The notes beneath the pieces are model-generated. The model was given only the letters and a program-made list of their open reading frames with translations, was not told the origin of the DNA and searched no databases. Shown piece by piece: positions 52,418 to 64,000 of a stretch of DNA of 64,000 nt. Position numbers and translations under genes: made by a program. This DNA comes from Hippophae tibetana (Eukaryota; Streptophyta; Magnoliopsida; Rosales; Elaeagnaceae). Location: contig CM072803.1 in the NCBI GenBank assembly GCA_037013495.1, positions 50,295,627 through 50,359,626 of the forward strand, written 5' to 3'. Numbering within the stretch: the stretch's first letter is position 1; each line of letters starts with the position of its first letter.

Positions 52418-54600
52418 ATTGCTATTGTGGATGAGCGTAATATGAAGCATCATATTTCACTAACTCTTCCTCTTAAAATGGGTTTGAAACCTAGATTTCT
52501 AGGGAGAAAGGGACAACCAAAGGAAAATTCATTACGATCTCCTCCAAAACAACCACAATAACTTATAAATAAGTTAAGAATATTGATGTGAAAAATGAGT
52601 CAAAAATGAGAATTATTGATCTCTTATTTAGAATAATGAACAAAATTTCAAATTTAAATAGTTTTGCATCATAAGACGTAAGAATTTCACTTAAATATAT
52701 CATAATTATAAGGAGATAAAAGGTGTAGTATTTATTCCGCCAATTTCTTTTCTAACATAGACATGAGAAAATGATTATGTTTTATTTTCCCCTTACTGAT
52801 TTTTCCCGATTATCCATGATTATTTTCTTTCCTTTGTAAATCTTAATTCGTACCATAGGCAAATTCATGCAAATTATATTACCTCCCTTCCATATGAGAA
52901 ATGTTGATGGATAGAGGTTGTTGTAGACATCATTTCTAAACTTTTTGTTACCTAGCTAGAAAAATTGCTATTGTGGATGAGCGTAATATGTAGCATCATA
53001 TTTCCCTAACTCTTACTCTTAGAATGCGGTTGAAACCTAGATTTCTAGGGAGAAAGGGACAACCAATGCAAATTCATTACGATGACATCCAAAAAACCAC
53101 AATAACTTATAAATAAGTTAAGAATATTGATGTTAAAAATGAGTCGAAAATGAGAATTATTGATCTCTTATTTAGAATAATGAACAAAATTTCAAATTTA
53201 AATAGTTTTGCATCATAAGACGTAAGAATTTCACTTAAATATATCATAATTATAAGGACATAAAAGGTGTAGTATTTATTCCGCCAACTTTCTTTTCTAA
53301 CATAGACATGAGAAAATGAATATGTTTTATTTTCCCCTTATTTAGTTTTCCCCATGATCTAATGTTATTTGCCTTCTTTAGTAAGTCTTAATTCCCAGCG
53401 CAGGCAAATTCATGCAAATTACATTACCTCCCTTCCAAATGGAAAAGTTGATGGATAGAGGTTGTTTTAAACATCATTTGTAAACTTCTTGTTACATAGC
53501 GAGAAAAATTGCTATTGTGGATGAGCGTAATATTTAGCATCATATTTCACTAACTCTTCCTCTTAAAATGGGTTTGAAACCTAGATTTCTAGGGAGAAAG
53601 GGACAACCAAAGGCAAATTCATTACGATCTCCTCCAAAACAACCACAATAACTTATAAATATGTTAAGAATATTGATGTCAAAAATGAGTCGAAAATGAG
53701 AATTATTGATCTCTTATTTAGAATAATGAACAAAATTTCAAATTTAAATAGTTTGCATCATAATACGTAAGAATTTCACTTAAATATATCATAATTATAG
53801 GGACATATATGGTGTAGTATTTATTCTGCCAACTTTCTTTTCTAACATAGATATGAGAAAATGATTATGTTTTATTTTCCCCTTATTTAGTTTTCCCCAA
53901 GATCTAATATTATTTGCCTTCTTTTGTAAGTCTTAATTCCCAGCGCAGGAAAATTCATGCAAATTACATTACCTCCCTTCCAAATGGAAAAATTTGATGG
54001 ATAGAGGTTGTTTTAGACATCATTTGTAAACTTCTTGTTACATAGCGAGAAAAATTGCTATTGTGGATGAGCGTAATATTTAGCATCATATTTCACTAAC
54101 TCTTCCTCTTAAAATGGGTTTGATACCTAGATTTCTTGGGAGAAAGGTACAACCAAAGGCAAATTCATTACGATCCCATCCAAAACAACCACAATAACTT
54201 ATAAATAAGTTAAGAATATTGATGTCAAAAATGAGTTGAAAATTAGAATTATTGATCTCTTATTTAGAATAATGAACAAAATTTGAAATTTAAATAGTTT
54301 TGCATCATAAGACGTAATAATTTCACTTAAATATATCATAATTATTAGGAAATAAAACGCGTAGTATTTATTTCGCCAACTTTCTATTATAATATAGATA
54401 TGAGAAAATGATTATGTTTTATTTTCCCCTTATTGATTTTTCCTCATGATCTATGATTATTTTCTTTCCTTTGTAAGTCCTAATTCCCTGCACAGGCAAA
54501 TTCATGCAAATTATATTACCTCCCTTCCAAATGTAAAAAGTTGATGGATAGAGGTTGTTTTAGACATCATTTGTAAACTTCTTGTTACATAGCTAGAAAA
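52418..54600. repeat. Family B tetramer HOR, copy 3 (2,183 bp)
   Basis: The order is c' (52418), b (52964), d (53508), e (54054), near-identical to copy 1. The c' monomer is a hybrid: its middle ('gtgaaaaatgagtcaaaaatg', 'ataaggagataaaagg', 'ccgccaatttc') matches the monomer at 54601, and it switches near 52,790 to the 'ttactgatttttcccgatta' ending of type c. Another c'-like monomer at 54601 begins the next block. Confidence 0.85.
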
Positions 54601-57600
54601 ATTGCTATTGTGGATGAGCGTAATATGAAGCATCATATTTCACTAACTCTTCCTCTTAAAATGGGTTTGAAACCTAGATTTCTAGGGAGAAAGGGACACC
54701 CAAAGGAAAATTCATTACGATCCCATCCAAAACAACCACAATAACTTATAAATAAGTTAAGAATATTGATGTGAAAAATGAGTCAAAAATGAGAATTATT
54801 GATCTCTTATTTAGAATAATGAACAAAATTTCAAATTTAAATAGTTTTGCATCATAAGACGTAAGAATTTCACTTAAATATATCATAATTATAAGGAGAT
54901 AAAAGGTGTAGTATTTATTCCGCCAATTTCTTTTCTAACATAGACATGAGAAAATGATTATGTTTTATTTTCCCCTTATTTACTTTTCCCCATGATCTAA
55001 TGTTATTTGCCTTCTTTAGTAAGTCTTAATTCCCATCGCAGGAAAATTCATGCAAATTACATTACCTCCCTTCCAAATGGAAAAGTTGATGGATAGAGGT
55101 TGTTTTAGACATCATTTGTAAACTTCTTGTTACATAGCGAGAAAAATTGCTATTGTGGATGAGCGTAATATGTAGCATCATATTTCACTATATCTTCCTC
55201 TTAAAATGGGTTTGAAACATAGATTTCTAGGGAGAAAGGGACACCAAAGGCAAATTCATTACGATCTCCTTCAAAACAACCACAATAACTTATAAATAAG
55301 TTAAGAATATTGATTTCAAAAATGAGTCGAAAATGAGAATTATTGATCTCTTATTTAGAATAATGAAAAAAATTTCAAATTTAAATAGTTTTGCATCATA
55401 AGACGTAATAATTTCAATTAAATATATCATAATTATTAGGAAATAAAACGCATAGTATTTATTTCGCCAACTTTCTTTTATAATATAGACATGAGAAAAT
55501 GATTATGTTTTATTTTCCCCTTATTGATTTTTTCCCATCATCTATGATTATTATCTTTTTTTGTAAGTCTTACTTCCCAGCACAGGCAAATTCATGCAAA
55601 TTACATTACCTCCCTTCCAAATGGGAAAAGTTGATGGATAGAGGTTGTTTTAGACATCATTTGTAAACTTCTTGTTACATAGCTAGAAAAATTGCTATTG
55701 TGGATGAGCGTAATATGTAGCATCATATTTCACTAACTCTTCCTCTTAGAATGGGTTTGAAACCTAGATTTCTAGGGAGAAAGGGACAACCAAAGGAAAA
55801 TTCATTACGATGCCATCCAAAAAAACCACAATAACTTATAAATAAGTTTAGAATATTGATGTAAAAAATGAGTTGAAAATGAGAATTATTGATCTCTTAT
55901 TTAGAATAATGAAAAAAATTTCAAATTTAAATAGTTTTGCATCATAAGACGTAATAATTTCACTTAAATATATCATAATTATTAGGAAATAAAACGCGTA
56001 GTATTTATTTCGCCAACTTTCTATTATAATATAGATATGAGAAAATGATTATGTTTTATTTTCCTCTTATTGATTTTTCCTCATGATCTATGATTATTTT
56101 CTTTCCTTTGAAAGTCCTAATTCCCCGCACAGGAAAATTCATGCAAATTATATTACCTCCCTTCCAAATGTAAAAAGTTGATGGATAGAGGTTGTTTTAG
56201 ACATCATTTGTAAACTTCTTGTTACATAGCTAGAAAAATTGCTATTGTGGATGAGCGTAATATGAAGCATCATATTTCACTAACTCTTCCTCTTAAAATG
56301 GGTTTGAAACCTAGATTTCTAGGGAGAAAGGGACAACCAAAGGAAAATTCATTACGATCTCCTACAAAACAACCACAATAACTTATAAATAAGTTAAGAA
56401 TATTGATGTGAAAAATGAGTCAAAAATGAGAATTATTGATCTCTTATTTAGAATAATGAACAAAATTTCAAATTTAAATAGTTTTGCATCATAAGAGGTA
56501 AGAATTTCACTTAAATATATCATAATTATAAGGACATAAAAGGTGTAGTGTTTATTCCGCCAATTTCTTTTCTAACATAGACATGAGAAAATGATTATGT
56601 TTTATTTTCCCCTTATTTACTTTTCCCCATGATCTAATGTTATTTGCCTTCGTTAGTAAGTCTTAATTCCCAGCGCAGGAAAATTCATGCAAATTACATT
56701 ACCTCCCTTCCAAATGGAAAAGTTGATGGATAGAGGTTGTTTTAGACATCATTTGTAAACTTCTTGTTACATAGCGAGAAATATTGCTATTGTGGATGAG
56801 CGTAATATGTAGCATCATATTTCACTATATCTTCCTCTTAAAATGGGTTTGAAACCAAGATTTCTATGGAGAAAGGCACAACGAAAGTCAAATTAATTAC
56901 GATGACATCGAAAACAACCACAATAGCTTATATATAAAATAAGAATATTGATGTAAAAATGAGTCGAAAATGAGACTTATTGATCTCTTATTTAGAATAA
57001 TAAACAAAATTTCAAATTTAAATAGTTTTGCATCATAAGACGTAATAATTTCAATTAAATATATCATAATTATTAGGAAATAAAACGCATAGTATTTATT
57101 TCGCCAACTTTCTTTTATAATATAGACATGAGAAAATGATTATGTTTTATTTTCCCCTTATTGATTTTTTCCCATCATCTATGATTATTATCTTTTTTTG
57201 TAAGTCTTACTTCCCAGCATAGGCAAATTCATGCAAATTACATTACCTCCCTTCCAAATGGGAAAAGTTGATGGATAGAGGTTGTTTTAGACATCATTTG
57301 TAAACTTCTTGTTACATAGCTAGAAAAATTGCTATTGTGGATGAGCGTAATATGTAGCATCATATTTCACTAACTCTTCCTCTTAGAATGGGTTTGAAAC
57401 CTAGATTTCTAGGGAGAAAGGGACAACCAAAGGAAAATTCATTACGATGCCATCCAAAAAAACCACAATAACTTATAAATAAGTTAAGAATATTGATGTC
57501 AAAAATGAGTCGAAAATGAGAATTATTGATCTCTTATTTAGAATAATGAAAAAAAATTCAAATTTAAATAGTTTTGCATCATAAGACGTAATAATTTCAC

Positions 57601-58954
57601 TTAAATATATAATAATTATTAGGAAATAAAAGGCGTAGTATTTATTTCGCCAACTTTCTTTTATAATATAGACATGAGAAAATGATTTTGTTTTATTTTC
57701 CCATTATTGATTTTCCCCGATGATCTATGATTATTTTCTTTCCTTTGTAAGTCTTAATTCCTAGCACATGCAAATTATATTACCTCCCTTCCATATGAAA
57801 AATGTTGATGGATAGAGGTTGTTTTAGACATCATTTCTAAACTTTTTGTTACCTAGCTAGAAAAATTGCTATTGTGGATGAGCGTAATATGTAGCATCAT
57901 ATTTCACTAACTCTTACTCTTAGAATGGGGTTGAAACCTAGATTTCTAGAGAGAACGGGACAACCAAAGGCAAATTCATTTCGATGACATCCAAAAAAAC
58001 CACAATAACTTATAAATAAGTTAAGAAAATTGATGTCAAAAATGAGACGATAATTGGAATTATTGATCTCTTATTTAGAATAATGAACAAAATTTCAAAT
58101 TTAAATAGTTTTGCATCATAAGACGTAAGAATTTCACTTAAATATATCATAATTATAAGGACATAAAAGGTGTAGTATTTATTCCGCCAATTTCTTTTCT
58201 AACATAGACATGAGAAAATGATTATGTTTTATTTTCCCCTTATTTAGTTCTCCCCATGATCTAATGTTATTTGCCTTCTTTAGTAAGTCTTAATTCCCAG
58301 CGCAGGAAAATTCATGCAAATTACATTACCTCCCTTCCAAATGGAAAAGTTGATGGATAGAGGTTGTTTTAGACATCATTTGTAAACTTCTTGTTACATA
58401 GCGAGAAAAATTGCTATTGTGGATGAGCGTAATATGTAGCATCATATTTCACTAACTCTTCCTCTTAAAATGGGTTTGAAACCTAGATTTCTAGGGAGAA
58501 AGGGACACCAAAGGCAAATTCATTACGATCTCCTTCAAAACAACCACAATAACTTATAAATAAGTTAAGAATATTGATGTAAAAAATGAGTCAAAAATGA
58601 GAATTATTGATCTCTTATTTAGAATAATAAACAAAATTTCAAATTTAAATAGTTTTGCATCATAAGACGTAATAATTTCATTTAAATATATCATAATTAT
58701 TAGGAAATAAAACGCATAGTATTTATTTCGCCAACTTTCTTTTATAATATAGACATGAGAAAATGATTATGTTTTATTTTCCCCTTATTGATTTTTTCCC
58801 ATCATCTATGATTATTATCTTTTTTTGTAAGTCTTACTTCCCAGCACAGGCAAATTCATGCAAATTACATTACCTCCCTTCCAAATGGGAAAAGTTGATG
58901 GATAGAGGTTGTTTTAGACATCATTTGTAAACTTCTTGTTACATAGCTAGAAAA
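54601..58954. repeat. Family B mixed monomers between the tetramer and dimer HORs
   Basis: Eight monomers (54601, 55146, 55691, 56238, 56783, 57328, 57865, 58410) contain the components later amplified as the 1,090-bp dimer, such as 'cactatatcttcc', 'agaggtaagaatttcac' and 'ttttttcccatcatc', in a less regular order. The monomer at 57328 has a 10-bp loss near 57,768 ('agcacatgcaaatt'). The monomer at 56783 contains a patch typical of the monomer at 33312. Confidence 0.75.
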
Positions 58955-60044
58955 ATTGCTATTGTGGATGAGCGTAATATGAAGCATCATATTTCACTAA
59001 CTCTTCCTCTTAAAATGGGTTTGAAACCTAGATTTCTAGGGAGAAAGGGACAACCAAAGGAAAATTCATTACGATCTCCTCCAAAACAACCACAATAACT
59101 TATAAATAAGTTAAGAATATTGATGTGAAAAATGAGTCAAAAATGAGAATTATTGATCTCTTATTTAGAATAATGAACAAAATTTCAAATTTAAATAGTT
59201 TTGCATCATAAGAGGTAAGAATTTCACTTAAATATATCATAATTATAAGGACATAAAAGGTGTAGTATTTATTCCGCCAATTTCTTTTCTAACATAGACA
59301 TGAGAAAATGATTATGTTTTATTTTCCCCTTATTTACTTTTCCCCATGATCTAATGTTATTTGCCTTCTTTAGTAAGTCTTAATTCCCAGCGCAGGAAAA
59401 TTCATGCAAATTACATTACCTCCCTTCCAAATGGAAAAGTTGATGGATAGAGGTTGTTTTAGACATCATTTGTAAACTTCTTGTTACATAGCGAGAAATA
59501 TTGCTATTGTGGATGAGCGTAATATGTAGCATCATATTTCACTATATCTTCCTCTTAAAATGGGTTTGAAACCTAGATTTCTAGGGAGAAAGGGACACCA
59601 AAGGCAAATTCATTACGATCTCCTTCAAAACAACCACAATAACTTATAAATAAGTTAAGAATATTGATGTAAAAAATGAGTCAAAAATGAGAATTATTGA
59701 TCTCTTATTTAGAATAATAAACAAAATTTCAAATTTAAATAGTTTTGCATCATAAGACGTAATAATTTCATTTAAATATATCATAATTATTAGGAAATAA
59801 AACGCATAGTATTTATTTCGCCAACTTTCTTTTATAATATAGACATGAGAAAATGATTATGTTTTATTTTCCCCTTATTGATTTTTTCCCATCATCTATG
59901 ATTATTATCTTTTTTTGTAAGTCTTACTTCCCAGCACAGGCAAATTCATGTAAATTACATTACCTCCCTTCCAAATGGGAAAAGTTGATGGATAGAGGTT
60001 GTTTTAGACATCATTTGTAAACTTCTTGTTACATAGCTAGAAAA
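58955..60044. repeat. Family B dimer HOR, copy 1 (1,090 bp)
   Basis: Two monomers (58955 and 59500) form a unit that recurs at 60045. The first carries 'atatgaagcatc', 'gtgaaaaatgagtcaaaaatg' and 'agaggtaagaatttcac'. The second carries 'gcgagaaatattgc', 'cactatatcttcc', 'aataataaacaaaat' and 'gattattatctttttttg'. The monomer at 58410 is close to the second type, so a partial extra copy stands upstream. Confidence 0.88.
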
Positions 60045-61134
60045 ATTGCTATTGTGGATGAGCGTAATATGAAGCATCATATTTCACTAACTCTTCCTCT
60101 TAAAATGGGTTTGAAACCTAGATTTCTAGGGAGAAAGGGACAACCAAAGGAAAATTCATTACGATCTCCTCCAAAACAACCACAATAACTTATAAATAAG
60201 TTAAGAATATTGATGTGAAAAATGAGTCAAAAATGAGAATTATTGATCTCTTATTTAGAATAATGAACAAAATTTCAAATTTAAATAGTTTTGCATCATA
60301 AGAGGTAAGAATTTCACTTAAATATATCATAATTATAAGGACATAAAAGGTGTAGTATTTATTCCGCCAATTTCTTTTCTAACATAGACATGAGAAAATG
60401 ATTATGTTTTATTTTCCCCTTATTTACTTTTCCCCATGATCTAATGTTATTTGCCTTCTTTAGTAAGTCTTAATTCCCAGCGCAGGAAAATTCATGCAAA
60501 TTACATTACCTCCCTTCCAAATGGAAAAGTTGATGGATAGAGGTTGTTTTAGACATCATTTGTAAACTTCTTGTTACATAGCGAGAAATATTGCTATTGT
60601 GGATGAGCGTAATATGTAGCATCATATTTCACTATATCTTCCTCTTAAAATGGGTTTGAAACCTAGATTTCTAGGGAGAAAGGGACACCAAAGGCAAATT
60701 CATTACGATCTCCTTCAAAACAACCACAATAACTTATAAATAAGTTAAGAATATTGATGTAAAAAATGAGTCAAAAATGAGAATTATTGATCTCTTATTT
60801 AGAATAATAAACAAAATTTCAAATTTAAATAGTTTTGCATCATAAGACGTAATAATTTCATTTAAATATATCATAATTATTAGGAAATAAAACGCATAGT
60901 ATTTATTTCGCCAACTTTCTTTTATAATATAGACATAAGAAAATGATTATGTTTTATTTTCCCCTTATTGATTTTTTCCCATCATCTATGATTATTATCT
61001 TTTTTTGTAAGTCTTACTTCCCAGCACAGGCGAATTCATGCAAATTACATTACCTCCCTTCCAAATGGAAAATGTTGATGGATAGAGGTTCTTTTAGACA
61101 TCATTTGTAAACTTTTTGTTACCTAGCTAGAAAA
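60045..61134. repeat. Family B dimer HOR, copy 2 (1,090 bp)
   Basis: Near-identical to the preceding 1,090 bp until about 60,930. The visible differences are few, for example 'atgtaaattac' at about 59,948 against 'atgcaaattac' here. The last ~100 bp move to another subtype ('ccaaatggaaaatgttgatgg', 'gttcttttagac', 'ttacctagctag'), marking the end of the dimer run. Confidence 0.88.
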
Positions 61135-61670
61135 ATTGCTATTGTGGATGAGCATAATATGTAGCATCATATTTCAATAACTCTTACTCTTAAAATGGGT
61201 TTGAAACCTAGATTTCTATGGAGAAAGGCACAACGAAAGTCAAATTCATTACGATGACATCGAAAACAACCACAATAGCTTATAAATAAAATAAGAATAT
61301 TGATGTCAAAAATGAGAATTATTGATCTCTTATTTAGAATAATGAACAAAATTTAAAATTTAAATAGTTTTGCATCATAAGACGTAAGAATTTCACTTAA
61401 ATATATCATAATTATAACCACATAAAAGGTGTATTATTTATTCCGCCAACTTTCTTTTCTAACATAGACATGAGAAAATGATTATGTTTTATTTTCCCCT
61501 TTTATAGTTTTCCCCATGATCTAATATTATTTGCCTTCTTTTTTAATTCTTAATTCCCAGCGCAGGCAAATTCATGCAAATTACATTACCTCCCTTCCAA
61601 ATGGGAAAAGTTGATGGATAGAGGTTGTTTTAGACATCATTTGTAAACTTCTTGTTACATAGCTAGAAAA
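61135..61670. repeat. Family B (B2) monomer with loss of one 11-bp unit
   Basis: Near 61,306 the sequence reads 'gatgtcaaaaatgagaatt': one of the two AAAATGAG copies is missing. The subtype is B2 ('tttctatggagaaaggcac'), different from the other monomer with this loss (36593, B1), so the two events look independent. Confidence 0.85.
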
Positions 61671-63307
61671 ATTGCTATTGTGGATGAGCGTAATATGTAG
61701 CATCATATTTCACTAACTCTTCCTCTTAGAATGGGTTTGAAACCTAGATTTCTAGGGAGAAAGGGACAACCAATGGCAAATTCATTACGATGCCATCCAA
61801 AAAAACCACAATAACTTATAAATAAGTTAAGAATATTGACGTCAAAAATGAGTCGAAAATGAGAATTATTGATCTCTTATTTAGAATAATGAACAAAATT
61901 TGAAATTTAAATAGTTTTGCATCATAAGACGTAATAATTTCACTTAAATATATCATAATTATTAGGAAATAAAACGCGTAGTATTTATTTCGCCAACTTT
62001 CTTTTATAATATAGATATGAGAAAATGATTATTTTTGATTTTCCCCTTATTGATTTTTTCTCATGATCTCTGATTATTTTCTTTCCTTTGTAAGTCCTAA
62101 TTCCCCACACAGGCAAATTCATGCAAATTATATTACCTCCCTTCCAAATGTAAAAAGTTGATGGATAGTGGTTATTTTAGACATCATTTGTAAACTTCTT
62201 GTTACATAGCTAGAAAAATTGCTATTGTGGATGAGCGTAATATGTAGCATCATATTTCAATAACTCTTCCTCTTAAAATGGGTTTGAAAACTAGATTTCT
62301 ACGGAGAAAGGCACAACGAAAGTCAAATTCATTACGATGACATCGAAAACAACCACAATAGCTTATAAATAAGTTAAGAATATTGATGTCAAAAATGAGT
62401 CGAAAATGAGAATTATTGATCTCTTATTTAGAATAATGAAAAAAAATTTAAATTTAAATAGTTTTGCATCATAAGACGTAAGAATTTCACTTAAATATAT
62501 CATAATTATAAGGACATAAAAGGTGTAGTATTTATTCCGCAATTTCTTTTCTAACATAGACATGAGAAAATGATTATGTTTTATTTTCCCCTTATTTAGT
62601 TTTCCCCATGATCTAATGTTATTTGCATTCTTTAGTAAGTCTTAATTCCAAGCGCAGGCAAATTCATGCAAATTACATTACCTCCCTTCCAAATGGAAAA
62701 GTTGATGGATAGAGGTTGTTTTAGACATCATTTGTAAACTTCTTGTTACATAGCGAGAAAAATTGCTATTGTGGATGAGCGTAATATGTAGCATCATATT
62801 TCACTAAATCTTCCTCTTAAAATGGGTTTGAAACCTAGATTTCTAGGAAGAAAGGGACAACCAAAGGAAAATTCATTACGATCTCCTCCAAAACAACCAC
62901 AATAACTTATAAATAAGTTAAGAATATTGATGTCAAAAATGAGTCGAAAATGAGAATTATTGATCTCTTATTTAGAATAATGAACAAAATTTCAAATTTA
63001 AATAGTTTTGCATCGTAAGACGTAATAATTTCATTTAAATATATCATAAATATTAGGAAATAAAACGCGTGGTATTTCTTTCGCCAAATTTCTTTTATAA
63101 TATAGACATGAGAAAATGATTATGTTTTATTTTCCCCTTATTGATTTTTCCCCATCATCTATGATTATTTTCTTTTTTTGTAAGTCTGAATTCCCAGCAC
63201 AGGCAAATTCATGCAAATTACATTAGCTTCCTTCAAAATGGAAAAACTTGACGGATAGAGGTTCTTTTAGACATCATTTGTACACTTTTTGTTACCTAGC
63301 TAGAAAA
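61671..63307. repeat. Family B mixed monomers, no clear HOR
   Basis: Three monomers (61671, 62218, 62762) combine B1 and B2 markers and are not part of a visible multi-monomer repeat. The one at 62218 has the B2-like 'aaaactagatttctacgg' shared with the next block. No gene or insertion. Confidence 0.75.
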
Positions 63308-64000
63308 ATTGCTATTGTGGATGACCGTAATATGTAGCATCATATTTCAATAACTCTTACTCTTAAACTGGGTTTGAAAACTAGATTTCTACGGAGAAAG
63401 GCACAACGAAAGTCAAATTCATTACGATGACATCGAAAACAACCACAATAGCTTATGAATAAGTTAAGAATATTGATGTAAAAAATGAGTCGAAAATGAG
63501 AATTATTGATCTCTTATTTAGAATAATGAACAAAATTTTAAATTTAAATAGTTTTGCATCATAAGATGTAAGAATTTCACTTAAATATATCATAATTATA
63601 AGGACATAAAAGGTGTAGTATTTATTCCGCCAACTTTCTTTTCTAACATAGATATGAGAAAATCATTATGCTTTATTTTCCCCTTATTTAGTTTTCCCCA
63701 TGATCTAATATCATTTGGCTTTCTTTTTAAGTCTTAATTCTCAGCGCAGGCATATTCATGCAAATTACATTACCTCCCTTCCAAATGGAAAAAGTTGATG
63801 GATAGAGGTTGTTTTAGACATCATTTGTAAACTTTTTGTTACATAGCTAGAAAAATTGCTATAGTGGATGAGCATAATATGTACAATCATATTTATCTAA
63901 CTCTTACTCTTAGAATGGGTTTGAAAAATAGATTTCTTGGGAGAAAGGTACAACCAAAGGCAAATTCATTACGATCCCATCCAAAACAACCACAATAATT
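63308..64000. repeat. Distinctive monomer pair matching the start of family B (offset 38,673 bp)
   Basis: The monomer at 63308 shares 'gatgaccgtaatatg' and 'aaactgggtttgaaaac' with that at 24635. The partial monomer at 63855 shares 'gctatagtggatgagc', 'aatatgtac' and 'catatttatctaactc' with that at 25182. Both pairs are offset by exactly 38,673 bp. Although both have additional private changes, these markers are not seen elsewhere in the window. The array runs off the end of the window. Confidence 0.8.

Larger units (their letters stand above)
24635..64000. repeat. Satellite family B array, ~545-bp monomers
   Basis: Landmark starts run from 24635 through 25182, 25729, 26276, 26822, 27369 and on to 63855, giving 72 full monomers and a final partial one. 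Family B differs from A by 'gatgagcgtaatatgtagc', 'gggtttgaaacctagatttct', 'agggacaaccaaagg', 'caaatttaaatag', 'aaaacgcgtagtatttattt' and 'cttttataatatag'. It aligns to A along its whole length at the same phase, so the two families share an ancestor. Several B subtypes are shuffled into local HORs. No gene, RNA gene or mobile element is visible, and the short open frames here are repeat by-products. Seen: period, markers and subtypes. Inferred: the same heterochromatic domain as family A. Confidence 0.96.

Noticed and set aside
61837..61844. TGACGTCA, a CRE-type palindrome
   Set aside because: I noticed it in only one monomer, one base away from the common TGATGTCA, so best explained as a chance point change.
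1..64000. CRISPR array
   Set aside because: The repeat unit is ~545-550 bp with no unique spacers. This is tandem satellite, not short repeats with spacers.
1..64000. rDNA intergenic spacer subrepeats
   Set aside because: No rRNA gene segment is visible anywhere and the A+T-rich array continues for 64 kb.
1..64000. Octamer-like ATGCAAAT in 'attcatgcaaatt' and AATAAA polyadenylation-like words
   Set aside because: Expected often in A+T-rich DNA and carried passively by the repeat; no associated gene.

Overview
This window is a single, uninterrupted block of tandemly repeated satellite DNA. I find no protein-coding gene, no tRNA or rRNA gene, no CRISPR array and no transposon inserted in the 64 kb. 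The sequence is very A+T-rich and is built from about 118 head-to-tail monomers of roughly 545-550 bp, all in the same orientation. I phased the monomers on the landmark 'attgctattgtgg' (variants: attgcaattgtgg, acttgcaatggtgg, acttgtaatggtgg), which begins exactly at base 1. This is nuclear heterochromatin of a eukaryote, such as a centromeric, pericentromeric or subtelomeric block. A plant is my best guess, from the unit length, the A+T richness and a CpG-decay pattern that suggests methylation. The species cannot be read from the sequence alone.

Layout: two related monomer families sit side by side. Family A (about 547-550 bp; 45 monomers) fills 1-24,590. Its first 16 kb is a 17-monomer higher-order repeat (HOR) with a period of exactly 9,324 bp. 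Copy 1 is complete (1-9,324). Copy 2 (from 9,325) is nearly identical until about 16.2 kb, where three monomers are missing. Inside the HOR is a run of about 1,098-bp dimers. A separate 1,647-bp trimer lies at 17.0-19.5 kb. From 19.5 to 24.6 kb the A monomers are heterogeneous, and one is only 500 bp long.

At about 24.59 kb the array changes directly to family B (about 545 bp; 72 full monomers plus one partial), with no mobile element at the junction. The first five B monomers are diverged. After them come patchwork HORs: 27-37 kb mixed subtypes, three of them carrying one shared 22-bp deletion; 37.7-45.3 kb a 7- to 9-monomer arrangement; 46.4-54.6 kb a tetramer HOR of 2,183 bp, one copy of which is enlarged by three monomers; and 58.9-61.1 kb a 1,090-bp dimer. 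At 63.3 kb a distinctive monomer pair reappears that otherwise lies at the start of family B, at an offset of exactly 38,673 bp.

Nothing here works together as genes. The interest is in array evolution (unequal exchange, slippage and mosaic monomers) and in short dyad-symmetric motifs kept in both families, which could be protein-binding or structural sites.
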